A stretch of 64,000 nucleotides of DNA, taken from contig NC_003283.11 of the NCBI RefSeq assembly GCF_000002985.6, positions 19,593,501 to 19,657,500 on the forward strand, in the 5' to 3' direction. Shown here in pieces: positions 20,032-31,193 of the stretch. Made by a program: the position numbers and the translations under genes. A model generated the notes under the pieces. That model saw only the letters and a list, made by a program, of their open reading frames with translations. It did no database searches and was not told the DNA's origin. Within the stretch, counting starts at the first letter, position 1; every line of letters begins with the position of its first letter. The stretch comes from Caenorhabditis elegans (lineage: Eukaryota; Nematoda; Chromadorea; Rhabditida; Rhabditidae).

Positions 20032-20988
20032 ATGAACTTCTTCGTGATCTTCTCCCTCCTTCTTGTTGGCCTTGTATCCGCACAATTCGGCTTTGGAGGC
20101 CAGCAATCGTTCGGTGGACGCGGCGGACAATTCGGGGGAATGCAAAGAGGAGGATTCAATGGAAGTGAGTTATTTTTTTCACGAAATTCAATTTTTAAAT
20201 TATATTAATTAAGCTTGTAGAGTTTAATCTTAGCTTCAAAATTCAGTTTCCAGATTTTAAAAATATTGATTTTGAACGAAGTTGTGAGCGTTTAAAGATG
20301 GTGGCCTAGAAATCCGAAATTGACGTTTCTAGGCCATCAAAAATTAATTAAACCAAAGTTGATCAGAATTTAAAACAATCTTCACAAAATTTTCAAATTC
20401 GAAAAATATTGATTTTGAGCCAAGTTATGAGCGTTTGAACTTGGTGGCCTAGAAATTCCAGTTTCTAGGCTACCAATATTTAAATCGTTAAAATTAGTTA
20501 AGAAACTGCCGATAATCAGAACACAGTTTTTTGCTTTGAAAAATATAAATTTTGAGCCAAGTTATGAGCGTTTGAAGTTGGTGGCCTAGAAACCCGAAAT
20601 TCGAGTTCTAGGCCACCAACTTAAAGCCGCGATAACTTGGCCCAAAATCTATATTTTTGGAAAATTCAAAATGCATTGTGATACCCTTCAAATATAACAC
20701 CAAGCAGGGGTGTTTTACATTTGGTGGCCTAGAAACCCTAATTTCCGTATTTCTAGGCCATCAAATTCTATCGGCCATAACTCGGCTCAAAATCATTATT
20801 TTTCATTTTTGAAAACCGCAATATAAATCCCAAAACTTCATCCTTCAGACCGCGGAGGATTCGGCCAGCAATCTCAGTTCGGAGGCCGTGGAGGTAACCA
20901 ATTCGGCGGCCGCGGGGGAAGCCAATTCAATGGAAGAGGTGGAAACCAATTCGGAGGGCGCGGAGGATTCGGATTCGGAAAGAAATAA
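20032..20988 (+). CDS. nlp-26: secreted Gly/Gln/Phe-rich peptide precursor, NLP-26-like
   Basis: Exons 20032-20164 and 20849-20988 join in phase 1 (A|AC = Asn) to give 90 aa. The signal peptide (to about residue 17) ends VSA; the mature chain starts QFGFGGQQSFGGRGG, again with N-terminal Gln. The body is repeats of FGGRGGNQ/FGGRGGSQ, ending GFGFGKK. A TTTCTAG acceptor lies 4 bases before the ATG and AATAAA is at 21013-21018. Same layout as the two upstream genes: signal peptide plus Gly-rich start in exon 1, phase-1 intron, Gly-rich exon 2. The symbol relies on recalled order; the family call is solid. Confidence 0.75.
20270..20830. repeat. palindromic tandem repeat filling the nlp-26 intron
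   Basis: Units with 'ggtggcctagaaa(c/t)cc' and inverse 'tctaggcca(c/t)caa'. One unit near 20578-20620 forms a near-perfect hairpin. Same family as in the nlp-25 intron. Confidence 0.75.
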
Positions 20989-21568
20989 TTTTTTTCAAAT
21001 AAAATTTTCTGAAATAAATATTTTTCAGAATTTATTTACAATTTTTTTATGTACACAAAGAAGCAGAACCCTAAGGAAAGGCTGAAAAGGGGCGGTGCCT
21101 ATTATTTATCAAAGGGGGCGGAGCCTGATTTGTGGCAGGGTGGGGGGACATTGAAAAAATTTGAAAAATTTGAAAAAAAAACTAGAAACAGAGGCAGAAA
21201 AAGTTACATTTTTACATAGAAAAAAATCTACGACAGTGAAAAAACTGGAAAAAAGTGGGCGGAGCTTAAAGAAAGGGGCGTGGCCTTGAAAATATACAGG
21301 GAATGGATACCTTGAGAAAGTGTGATGAGAAAAATCGAGAATTTCAAGAAAAAATTTTTTATTATACATTAGTAAAAATTTTTCACTGAAAATTTTTGGC
21401 GAATGTGTAATAACAAATTTTTTTCGAGAGGAGAACACATTTTGGGGGCGGGGAAAAACGGGGGATCGTGGGAATTGGTAAAGTGGGAATTTAAAGAAGC
21501 ACTAAGGGAAAAAATGTGTTTTTGGGAATTTTTTGAATTTTTCGAAATTTTTCGAAAAAAATTTTTCT
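20989..21568. other. convergent intergenic, nlp-26 to BTB gene
   Basis: AT-rich with 'gggcggagcc' blocks at 21114 and 21258, and a hairpin at 21353-21415 (ttattatacatta...ggcgaatgtgtaataa). No coding exon seen. Confidence 0.6.
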
Positions 21569-24500
21569 TTACAAAACATTAGTTCTCGGTGAGCCGGATG
21601 AACGTGTCAAACGTCTTCTACTAATCACCGGTACCCGCGGTTGCGGGGGCGGCTCGATGACGTCATCCTCGAAATCGACTGGACGTGGGCGTTTACGGGT
21701 GACGCGGGTGACGCGGAGCATCTCCTCGTTTTGCTCCATTGTGCATTTTATCTGAAAATTTACATGTTTCAGTTGAAATTTGAGTTTCCCGCCAAAAAAA
21801 TTGACTGAAAATTTGAATTTCCCGCCAAAAATTGATTGAAAATTTGAATTTCCCGCCAAAAATTGATTGAAAATTTGAATTTCCCGCCAAAAGTTGACTG
21901 CAAATTCAAATTTCCCGCCAAAAATTGATTGAAAATTTGAATTTCCCGCCAAAAATTGATTGAAAATTTGAATTTCCCGCCAAAAATTGGCTTTAAAAAA
22001 CTGGAAAAAAGCGGGCGGAGCCTATTATACAGTACCCCAAATTCAAATTCAAAATGAATTTAGGCTCCGCCCATTTTTATTCTGAAAAAAATTGAATTTT
22101 TTTTTTTGAAAATATTATACGTTTGGCTAAATAATACCATTTTCATACTAGGGTACTGTAGATTAGGCTCCGCCCACTTTTAACACAATATTTTCAAATT
22201 TTAGTTAAAAAAATAAATTATTACAATATTGGAAAAAAAATTAAAAAATTTTATTATTACGCACTCGTCAAAAATTTGAACCACTGATTTTGACGAATGT
22301 GTAATAATTTTTTTTTTTGGAAATTTCAGAAAAAATTCAAATTTTCAGTCAATTTTTGGCGGGAGTTTCAAATTTTCACTTAATTTTCAGCGGAAAATTC
22401 GAATTTTCAGTCAATTTTTGGCGGGAATTTCAAATTTTCACTTAATTTTCAGCGGAAAATTCGAATTTTCAGTCAATTTTTGGCGGGAAATTCAAATTTT
22501 TAGTCAATTTTTGGCGGGAATTTCAAATTTTTAGTCAATTTTTGGCGGGAATTTCAAATTTTCACTTAATTTTCAGCGGAAAATTCGAATTTTCAGTCAA
22601 TTTTTGGCGGGAAATTCATAATTTTAGTCAATTTTTCGCCAAAAGCCCAAACCAACCTTCAAATCCGTGAGCATAAACTCCTCAGCCAACCATTTCTTAT
22701 CTCCAAAGCTCATATTCTTACAGCTCCACAGTTGCCTCTGCAGGCTCTCCATAACACTTTTCGCACAAATCCGATCCGCAAAATCCAGCACCCGCGAGAT
22801 TTCCACATCATTCAGCGGGAGCCGGCGATTGTACAGCACCTGGAGCCCAAGCTTCAAGGTAGGCAGATGCTCGTAGGTTAGGTTAACGGTACGCTCGTAG
22901 CCTTCACGGAAGTTTTTCGAAAAGAGCCCCGAAAAGTACTGAGAGCTGTGAGCCAGAAATTCACGGTTCACCTCGATCAGCTGACCTTCACAGCGGAGGA
23001 AGCAATTGGTCAAGCCTGGCATTTTCAGCCGCGGCTTCTGCAATTTGCTGAAGTCTAGGTCGTCATCCTCCTCGTCATCAGATACCATGTCATGATTCTC
23101 GATCCAGTTGATCTCCATCAGTAGGGCCCCATCTTCGTCGAGGTATTGGCAGAGGTGGTCGAAGTAGGCGAAGATCGGTGTCCCCACGATGGTATACTCG
23201 TCGTCGCGGATCCTTTGGATCCGGTCACTGTGTAAGCGGCGCCCGTTCTCATTGATGACGTGAATGTCGATGTCGAAGTACTTGACACGTTGATCTTCCG
23301 AGTAGACCGACTCGTCGTCGATCACATTCACATCCTCCTCGTCGTCGTCGTCGTCGCTGGTGGTGGCGGAGGTGGATGGGCGGCTCATTTGGAAGCCCAG
23401 GGAGACGTACTTCTCGCCTAGGATCTCCTGGGTGTAGGTGTAGATAATGCTGGAAAAATTGGAATTTCGCAAAAAAAAATTTTTTTTGCAAAAAAAAATT
23501 TTTTTTTATTTTTTTTATTTTTTCGCAAAAAAAGTCCTGTAAAAAACTTTGAATAGACTTTAGGAGTTTTACACTAAAAATTTGGATTCTACGCAAAATT
23601 TGCAAAGTTTTGACACCCATATTGACCCTATTTGGTAAAAGTCGAAATTTGGGCCGAAATAGGCCAAAAATAAGCCGAAAATTGAAAATTTTCGGAAACA
23701 AGACCAAATTTGCAGGTGTGGGACTTTGACACTGAAAATTTTGAAATTTACGCAAAAATTTGCAAATTTTTGACACTTATATTAGCTATATCCTGGAAAA
23801 ATCAAAAAATTTTTAATTTGGGCCGAAATAGGCCAAAATTAGGCCAAAAAATGAAATTTTGGAAATAAACTATTTTTTGAATTTTTCAACATGTGTTATT
23901 AGCAAATAAAATAAAATTTTGACTTTCAGCAAAATTTCCGAAAAAGAGACATCCAAAAACAAAATTGTGTGCCGAAATAGTCCGAAATTAAGCCAAAATA
24001 AAAAAAAACTATATTTTTCGTGTTGCTTGATAATTTCCAAAAATTTTATTGCCCGAAAACGCAGAGAACTGCAAAATTCGATTTTTGCTCAATGTGGCCT
24101 ACTTTGGCCTAATTTGGCCTATTCTGGCCTATTTCGGTCCGAAAATTCTAATTTCAAATTACATAGTCAATATGGGTTTTGATATTTTCGGAATTTTTTC
24201 AAGTATTAAATCAAAATACTGGTATTTTGATTTTCGGCCTATTCTGGACTATTTCGGCCTATTTCGGCCCGAAAATTCCACTTTGACAGAACATAGTCAA
24301 TATGGGTGTCATTATTTCAGAAATGTTGTGGAGAATTCAAATTTTTGAATAAAAAAGTACCAAATTTGAAAACAAAAAAGTTGAGACCCAAATTTTCCAA
24401 AAAAATTTGAATTTCTCGGCCCCCTCACCAATTCCGATTCTGCTCCTCCCATGTGACCATCAAATTCTGATTTTTCGGCAGTGTTGACGGCCCGATCAAC

Positions 24501-27500
24501 TCGAAATCATCAATAGCCCATTTCAAAGTTGTGTTGAACTCAAATTTCACGGGTTCCTCGTTGGGCTCCGCCACAATTTCCACGGGGTCCAGGCGGTGCA
24601 TAAGTTGGCTGAATTCACGGTTCAAAGATTTTCCCCAGATGTCGAAGCCGAATTTTCGAGCAATTGGGATTAAATGGATCATACGGTCGGCTGAAAAAAA
24701 TTTTGGATTTTTTTGAAAGTAAAAAAAATTGGAAAATTTTTTTTTTTGATTTTTTGGATTTTTTTTAAAGTTTTTGATAAGTTTCTTACCTTCCAACTCC
24801 CATCTGTTCTGAAAAATGCCAAAAATGTCCACAAGATCTTCAAATTCCACGTCACCAACGTCATACTCCTTGGTCTCCTCGTTCTCGAAGAGATAGCCCA
24901 GCAATGGACACCGACGCTTCACGTACTGAAATTTGTTCGTTTTAATGTGAAATAACAAATAGAAAAAAATTTTTGAGCCTAGCGGGGGTCGAACCAGGGT
25001 CTTCAGATTAGTAGGCGAGCATGTTAGCCACTGAGCTACTTGGTTTTTTTTTCAATTTTGATTTTTTAGGCTCGAAGCTGAAAAATTGGAGTTTGAAATA
25101 TACTTTTGCAAGAACCTCATTTAGTCTGGAATCCAAAAATCTTAGATCAAGCTTAAGGCCCAGTGTTAGGCCTATTTTAGGCCTAATTTAGGCCTGAAAC
25201 TAAAAAAATCGAACTTTGTGAAATGAATGTTAAATCAGCATTTTATTTCTGGTTGATTTTGAAAGTTGAGACTAAAATTGTGAACGAAAGCCTTTTTGGG
25301 CCGACAAGGCCACAGTAGGCCCGAAAATTAGGCCAAAATTTCGATTTTAGATTTATTTGATATAGGGGTCAGATCATATCTAATTTTTTGCGCTGATTTC
25401 GAAAATTAGATCGAAAGTTGCGCAAAAATGTTTTGAACCAAGATATGGGCCGATTAGGCCCAAAAAATTGGCCCAAACCTCAAAATTTTGGATTTTACAA
25501 TTTGGGTGTTGAATCATATCCAAATTTTATGTTGATTTCAAATTTTCACATCAAGTTTATTTTAAAAAAATATTTGGGCCAATTTATGGCCCAAAAACAA
25601 AACTTTAGAAAAAAGCTACAGTAACCCGAATAAAATTTTCTAAAAATTTGAGTGTTATCTCCGATTCGAATCTCTAATTAGTTGCAACGTTATATGATGG
25701 AATGTGTCATGATGATTTATGTCAATTTTTTGCCACTCAAACATACCGCCGAGTTGATTTTCAGCTTCCGGTTTCCAGATTTCAGAATGAAGTCGCCGCC
25801 GGGGAAATTGATCTCCTTTTCGCATTCGAACGGTTTTTCTGGCTTTTTCTCAGAGTCATTTAGCAATTTGAGCTCTACGACAAACGTCATCTTTTCCTGC
25901 AAAAAAAAAATTTTTTGGATTTTTTTTTGGAATTTTTTTTATACTGTTTAGGTAGGGTAAGGTTTTTTTAAACTTTCAGTCATTTTTCCATTAAAAATTC
26001 GAACTCCACGTAAAATTTGCAAAGTTTTGACACCCATATTGACTACATTCTGAAACATTGAAAATTTGGGCCGATTTGGGCCGAATTAAGCCGAATTAGG
26101 CCGATTCAGGCCGAAAATTCCCTCACGGTGTCTAGCAATGGTAGCTAACCAGTCACTGATTATTCAAAATATTAAAGCCCGAAAGTATTGCAAAACTTGA
26201 TTTTCGGCCTAATTCAGGCCTATTTCGGCTTATTTCGGCCCAAAACCCAAATTCATCGGAATATAGTCAATATGGGTGTCAAAACTTTGCAAATTTTACG
26301 GAGAATTCAAATATTTTAACTACAAATCGATAACTCTAAAAATAAAAAAGTTGGATAATTGGCTCAGTGGCTAACAGCTATGGTTTTGGCCTAGAGGTCG
26401 GTGGTTCGAGCCCGGATAGGGTTACAAAATTTTTTCTGAGTGTATATAACACACTTTTCACATTGGAAAGTTAAAACTATGGAGTTTTCAGAATTTTAGG
26501 ATGAAAAATCTGAAGTATTTGGAAGAAGGCTTCAAGCTCCTGTAACTTCAAAGCTTTTAGGTTTAGCAAAAATTTTCCAACTAACAATTTGTAGCTCAAA
26601 ACTTCCTCTACATAATGGTTATATTTTTAAATTTTGAAATCACCGTAAATGTTCTATAAGTCTATTACAGTCCCCCCCAACACTTCCATTTTCCCCTTTC
26701 GCTTGGAGACGGCCGAATCGATGTTTTTGTCGGGTTTTGGAAGCGAGGAGAGAGCGCACATGACATTTACACACACACATACGCCTAGACATGAGTATTT
26801 TTCGGTTTTCTGCGTCTCTTCGTCTTATACACTGTCTCGGCGCTCATGAGATGCGCGCACAAGCTTTTCTAAGCTTTTGGGGGCAGAGAATAGGAAGAGG
26901 GAAACGTCGTATATCTATGCAAGTTGAGGAGGTAGAAGGAAATTGTCAACTGAAAAGTTGTAGAGCTTGATGAGCTGGTTATTATGGTAGTTGACAAAAT
27001 TTTTATATTTCTGATACTGAAGGAGTTACAGACGTTTGAAGTTGGTGGTCCTAGGTACTAGGTACAAATTTTGATTTTCAACTTCAACATGGTATATCTC
27101 AATAATGGTACATGCTACAAAAAAGTTATCAACAAACAAAATGTACCTTACATCTTTCTCTACAAGTTCATAGTTGACAATTTTCCCGTATCTCTATCCA
27201 TCTCTCAGCTGGAGCCTTAGTTCGAGCCCCTTACCTTCTGTTCGGCAATCTTCAACAGGCAAGGATTGACCAATACGGTGTGAGCTCCTCCAAATGTGTA
27301 CTCCTGCTCCCAGTCAACGACTGGCGGCTCGACCTGATGTGTGCATTTTATTTGCAGCCGAGACACTTGGTTTGGAGTGAGTGCTGCCACGTGGAGAGAG
27401 TAGTAGCTGTGATTCTCGCCTTGCTTGCACAGTTTCAGACGGATCGCCCTGAAAATTCAATTTTCAGGTATTGGCACTAAAAAATTTAGATTCTACGTAA

Positions 27501-28846
27501 AATTTCCGATAATAAGTCCCCCATATCGGCTATAATCTGAAAAGTTGAGATTTTGGGCCGGAATAGGCCAAAATGGGCCGAAACGGGTCCGAGTTTTTCA
27601 TCAATTTTAAATAGGCTATTATGAATTTAACATTTACTTTATTTTTGTGCTAAACTGCTCTTGAATCGGCAATAATTGGGTATGGCCTAGATTTGGCCTA
27701 ATTCGGCCTAGATACGGCCTGAAAATCCATTTTACCAGAAACTAGTCAATATGGGTGTCATATTTTCTCAAATTTCCAGGACAATTCAAAAAAGTTAGTC
27801 TCGGGCTGAAAAACTTCAAAATAACGGAGTTATGCAAGTGGCTCAGTGGCTAAGACGGATGGCTATGAATCTAGGGGTCGTAGGTTCGACCCCCCGCTAG
27901 GCTCAAAAATTTTTTACAGTCTTCAATTGGCTTATGAAAATAGATAAAAGACCTGAAAACTACAAATCCCGATTTAAACGGCCTGTTGGCCAGAGCCCCC
28001 TAATTTTTAGACCCTAACTTTCAAAACGCCGTAACTCAAAAACCAAGTGTCCTAGAAAAAAGTTGTCAACGTACAAAATATAGCTGAAAACTAGCTCTAC
28101 AATTCTTTAGTTGACAATTTTTAATATCACTGATAGTCATTAAGATACACTCTAGCACACCCCCCTCCCCCTTTTCGCGCACCATTGCCCTCCGCAGTCA
28201 TTGATTTTGTAGGCTCCGATATTGAAAGAGCCGTAACTCTAAATCCACTGCACCTAGAAATAAATTTTCAACTAACAGAATGTAGCTGCAAACTAGCTCT
28301 ACAAGTTTACTGTTGGCAATTTTTTGATATTTCCTATAGGCGTTGAGATATACCCTATGCTACACCCCCCCCCCCCCTTTTGCGCGCCATTGATTTTCCC
28401 GACCCTAGACTTCAAAACGCTGTAACTCTAAAACCAAGCGTCCTACAAAAAAGTTGTCAACTACAACAATGTAGCTTAAAACTAGCTCTATAATTTCTCA
28501 GTTGACAATTTTTTGATTCCGCTATTAATCTTTGAGATATACCCTATACTACCTCCCCCTTTGCGCACCATTGATTTTCCCGACCCTAGACTTCAAAACG
28601 CTGTAACTCTAAAACCAAACGTAATACAAAAAAGTTGTCAACTACAAAAATGTAGCTGAAAACTAGTTCTACAATTCCTCAGTTAACAATTTTTTGATTG
28701 CTCTGATAATTTCCGAGATATACCTATATATACCCCCTAGCTTACCACTCAGTCTTGCCGAGCTTCATCACCGCCTCCTTCTTGACCTGCCATTCGGTTT
28801 CTCCGTCGAGCTTGTACTTTACAGGGATCTCCTCTTCATCATCCAT
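21569..28846 (-). CDS. protein with two BTB/POZ-like modules, 7 exons
   Basis: Exons (5' to 3'): 28846-28746, 27448-27235, 25896-25747, 24925-24790, 24690-24429, 23449-22657, 21751-21569. Phases agree throughout, giving 612 aa. Residues ~34-130 form a beta-rich lead-in (WEQEYTFGGAHTVL). Residues ~134-235 resemble a BTB fold (FPGGDFILKSGNRKLKINSA ... ARKFGFDIWGKSL). Residues ~250-430 repeat the lead-in pattern with a long Asp/Glu insert (DDDDDEEDV). Residues ~431-535 are a clearer BTB (CFLRCEGQLIEVNREFLAHS ... ADRICAKSVMESLQRQL). The C-terminus is basic/Pro-rich (RKRPRPVDFEDD). BTB proteins often act as CUL3 adaptors; that role is inferred. I picked the ATG at 28846; the frame extends further upstream without an ATG. 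Confidence 0.75.
21770..21990 (-). repeat. ~31 bp GGCGGGAAATTC array 2 (BTB gene intron 6)
   Basis: Seven units in inverse orientation (aatttcccgccaaaaattga), starting 18 bases upstream of the final exon's acceptor. Confidence 0.85.
22010..22179. repeat. GGCGGAGCC/TACAGTACCCC inverted-repeat element
   Basis: Starts gggcggagcctattatacag-taccccaa and ends with the inverse gggtactgtagattaggctc-cgccc; a second inner 'aggctccgccc' lies at 22063. The AT-rich hairpin ttattacgcactcg...cgaatgtgtaataa follows at 22255-22313. Confidence 0.75.
22320..22640 (+). repeat. ~31 bp GGCGGGAAATTC array 3 (BTB gene intron 6)
   Basis: About ten units, opposite in orientation to array 2. The two arrays flank the inverted-repeat element at 22010-22179, making a large mirror structure. 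Confidence 0.85.
23560..24330. repeat. TTTGGGCCGAAATAGGCC repeat block (BTB gene intron 5)
   Basis: Units of 'gacacccatattgac(t/c)(a/c)tat' plus 'ttgggccgaaataggccaaa' in one orientation (23.6-23.85 kb) and the inverse (24.09-24.32 kb), so the block is roughly palindromic. Related blocks lie at 25.16-25.57, 26.02-26.29, 27.49-27.77 and 30.37-30.48 kb. Confidence 0.65.
24975..25044 (-). repeat. tRNA-like module 17 (BTB gene intron 3)
   Basis: Second subfamily with a shorter D-loop (tagctcagtggctaacatgc); B box ccctggttcgaccccc. Sense to the host gene. Confidence 0.72.
25070..25570. repeat. AGGCCTAAATTAGGCC-type repeat (BTB gene intron 3)
   Basis: Several 'tttaggcctaatttaggcct' and 'gggccgattaggccca' palindromic blocks in AT-rich DNA. 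Confidence 0.55.
26020..26300. repeat. palindromic GGCCGAATTAGGCC block (BTB gene intron 2)
   Basis: Left half 'tgacacccatattgactaca-ttctg' with 'gggccgatttgggccgaatt'; right half is its inverse, ending 'atatagtcaatatgggtgtc'. Confidence 0.65.
26355..26424 (+). repeat. tRNA-like module 18 (BTB gene intron 2)
   Basis: A box ttggctcagtggctaacagc, B box ggtggttcgagcccgg, T6 run immediately after. Confidence 0.74.
26640..27240. repeat. diverged hairpin-repeat region (BTB gene intron 2)
   Basis: Contains a decayed GC-hairpin core (ctgcgtctcttcgtcttata at about 26810) and one AT-hairpin unit (aaaaagttatcaacaaacaa ... catagttgacaattttcccg), the same arms as the palindrome family in circularly permuted order. 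Confidence 0.5.
27834..27904 (+). repeat. tRNA-like module 19 (BTB gene intron 1)
   Basis: A box tggctcagtggctaagacgg, B box gtaggttcgaccccccg, T6 run after. Confidence 0.74.
28000..28740. repeat. tandem AT-hairpin array (BTB gene intron 1)
   Basis: Four units of about 180 bp: 'cgctgtaactctaaaaccaa', a stem 'aaaaaagttgtcaact', a 'tgtagctgaaaactagctct' loop, the inverse stem 'agttgacaattttttgat', then a C-rich block. One C-rich block has 13 C at 28365-28377. The array ends just before the exon 1 donor. Confidence 0.75.
28365..28377 (+). repeat. C13 homopolymer
   Basis: Thirteen C within the tandem hairpin array; G-quadruplex-capable on the minus strand. Confidence 0.9.
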
Positions 28847-29423
28847 GATTGGCGAGCCGATTGCCGAGCCAAGCTCCTCCGGGGGGATTGCCGAGTTTCC
28901 GCAAAATAAAGGCGAATATGCCAACTACTAATAACAGACCTTTCTAGTGTGTCAGCTGAGAGGGTATGCAGAGGGGCGCTGGTGAGTGTGTCTCTATGGA
29001 TGGGGCAAAAGAGATAGGCGGACAACACAGCTGGGAGGGAGTGCCGGAGACGGAGAGACATCAGAGATGCCGAAGCGGCCAGAGAAAGCGAGGCCCGGCT
29101 GATCGACTCGCCCTCCCCGCCCCACCCGAACCCCTCACCACCCAAACAATTCCCCGCAACTTCTCCGTCTCTTTTACCGCACTACGACGGCCAATGTGTT
29201 CTTTTTTGCGCGCTCAACACACACTCACAAACTCACTCACTCACGCACACTCACAGACACATGAGGCCCGTCTCTCTCACTCGTCTCCGACCAGCAGTCC
29301 ACCACCGCTTGGCCAATATACATTGAGGGTTTAGATTGTGTCGAATGCTAAAAATTGACTAAAAATTGAGAAAAAACGGTGAAAAATGGGCTTGGCTGCA
29401 AAAAGTTGCAAAATTGAATTTTG

Positions 29424-29495
29424 CACAAGTGGCTCAGTAGGTTACAGGAATGGATTTGGATCGGAGGGTATCGGGTTCGAGCCCCGCTGTGGACG
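29424..29495 (+). repeat. tRNA-like module 20
   Basis: A box gtggctcagtaggttacagg, B box tcgggttcgagccccg. Confidence 0.73.
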
Positions 29496-29700
29496 ATAAT
29501 TTTTGCAGAGGCAACTCACTAAGATTTACTTACTTGCAACTTTGCCATACGCCAACAACGATTTTCAGCTAAAATTTTGTCAATTTTAGCCCAGCCTGTT
29601 GAATTTTCGTGTGAACCGACAAACTGTAAAGTTAAAAAAATTGCATCTAAAATCAACAAGTTGAAGTTTAGAGCCGAAAAAAAATCAAAATTGGAATTTT

Positions 29701-29773
29701 TCACGAATGGCGCAGTGGGTAACACGGATGGTTACCACCCAGAAGGTCACAGGTTCGACCCCCCGTTGGGGTC
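29701..29773 (+). repeat. tRNA-like module 21
   Basis: A box atggcgcagtgggtaacacg, B box acaggttcgaccccccg; immediately followed by T8. Confidence 0.75.
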
Positions 29774-29973
29774 AATTTTTTTTCTTGTTAAATTTGCTAG
29801 GATTCATCAATTTAAATGTCATAGAACACAGCTTAACTTTTAAATACAGATTTTCAACTCTAATTTGTTAAATATCAGTCTAAAATCCATAGTTTCCTAA
29901 CTGAAAAAATAAAAATAACATATAAACCTAAAGTTTTAAGGTCAGAGCAAAAAAAAAGTCAAAATCCCAATTT

Positions 29974-30047
29974 TGCACGAATGGCGCAGTGGGTAACACA
30001 GATGACTACCACCCAGAAGGTCACGGGTTCGACCCCCTGCTAGGGTC
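29974..30047 (+). repeat. tRNA-like module 22
   Basis: Near-duplicate of module 21 (same atggcgcagtgggtaacac and cacccagaaggtcac blocks); B box acgggttcgaccccctg. Confidence 0.75.
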
Positions 30048-30237
30048 AATATTTTTCTTTTTCACTCATACCAAACAATTTTAAAGCATAGTCTATTTGT
30101 TGGTTACGGTAGATGCCGATTCGTCCAAATAAAACGGGCAATTTACGATTTTGTTGATGATAAGATCGATGAGAGACGCAGAGACGGCGGCTGGCTACTC
30201 GCAAATTAGTAGTGACCGATATGCGGGGGAAAACTGA

Positions 30238-30254
30238 TGATATCAGCTGATAAG
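30238..30254 (+). promoter_or_regulatory. GATA/E-box cluster
   Basis: TGATATCA (30238-30245), overlapping palindrome ATCAGCTGAT with an E-box CAGCTG, and TGATAAG (30248-30254). It lies in a less repetitive 250 bp stretch between two repeats; target gene unknown. Confidence 0.3.
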
Positions 30255-30543
30255 GACATCCGGACACACAGAGCAGTTTTGGACTCAATTTGGGCCATGT
30301 ATGGCATAGAGCCAATAGCGGTGACCAATTTTCCCTAATTTTTTGTGAGTTGTAACTTAAAAATTCAGATTCTCCGTGAAATTTGGATAGTTTTAACACC
30401 CATATTGGCTAGGTTTGAGCAACTTAAATATTTGGGCCGAAATAGGCTGAAATGAACCGAATTCAGGCCTAATATAGGCATGTTCCAAGTCATGATAGTT
30501 TTTAACTGCGTTGTCTTTAGCTTTAGAGTTTAAAAAAAATTTT

Positions 30544-30617
30544 GACTCTAGCGGGGGGTCGAACCCGTGGCCTTCTGGGTCATAGCCATCCCTGTTACCG
30601 ACTGCGCCACTTGGTCG
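30544..30617 (-). repeat. tRNA-like module 23
   Basis: A box gtggcgcagtcggtaacagg, B box ccacgggttcgacccccc; inverted relative to modules 20-22. Confidence 0.74.
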
Positions 30618-30838
30618 AAATTTTATTTTTTATCTTTTATTGCCAGAAGAATTATTTTAGGGCATTTTTCAAAGTTTCTGGCGTCAAAATATTGAAATTT
30701 TGGGTCGAACTATCCAAAAAACCGGTAAAATTCGAAAAACCCTTTGACAGATTCAAGATCTTAGTAAAAACTGCAAAATGTTACTTGCACACTTTCAAAA
30801 AATAATTAAATGTGTGAAACGCAATTGAAAAAAAAATG

Positions 30839-30910
30839 GCTACGCTGGGGGTCGAACCCGTGACCTTCTGGGTGCCAGCCATCTCTGTGACCTACTGCGC
30901 CATTTGAGCA
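30839..30910 (-). repeat. tRNA-like module 24
   Basis: A box atggcgcagtaggtcacaga, B box cacgggttcgaccccc. Confidence 0.74.
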
Positions 30911-31179
30911 AAAATTTTATTTTCCAACTTTTTTGTGTAATAACTCAAAATTCACGGTTAAAAGCGAATTTTATCGCAAAATCTGCCAATTTTTGTTCCG
31001 CAAGTCGTTGTTTTTCAAATTTCCACTGAGTTTTCCTTGTTTACCCCCCTTTCCCCTATGCCCCCTAGGTTCCCCGGGTAATCATTTGTTATCAGCGAGG
31101 TCTGCTATACATTTCCCTATTATTTCCGTCTCCAGCTTCTTTCTTCCTCTGCAAACTCTCGAAGCTTCTGCCCCAGTCG

Positions 31180-31193
31180 GTTACTATGGCAAC
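31180..31193 (+). promoter_or_regulatory. X-box (RFX/DAF-19 site) upstream of dyf-19
   Basis: GTTACTATGGCAAC matches RTHNYYWTRRNRAC at every position and is imperfectly palindromic, as bona fide ciliary-gene X-boxes are. It is 369 bases before the dyf-19 ATG, same strand, upstream of the AT-rich presumptive outron. This supports the ciliary assignment independently of the protein. Confidence 0.8.

Noticed and set aside
28966..29334. 122-codon plus-strand ORF
   Set aside because: It covers a GC-rich promoter-like region and a CACTCA microsatellite; low-complexity product, no splice partners.
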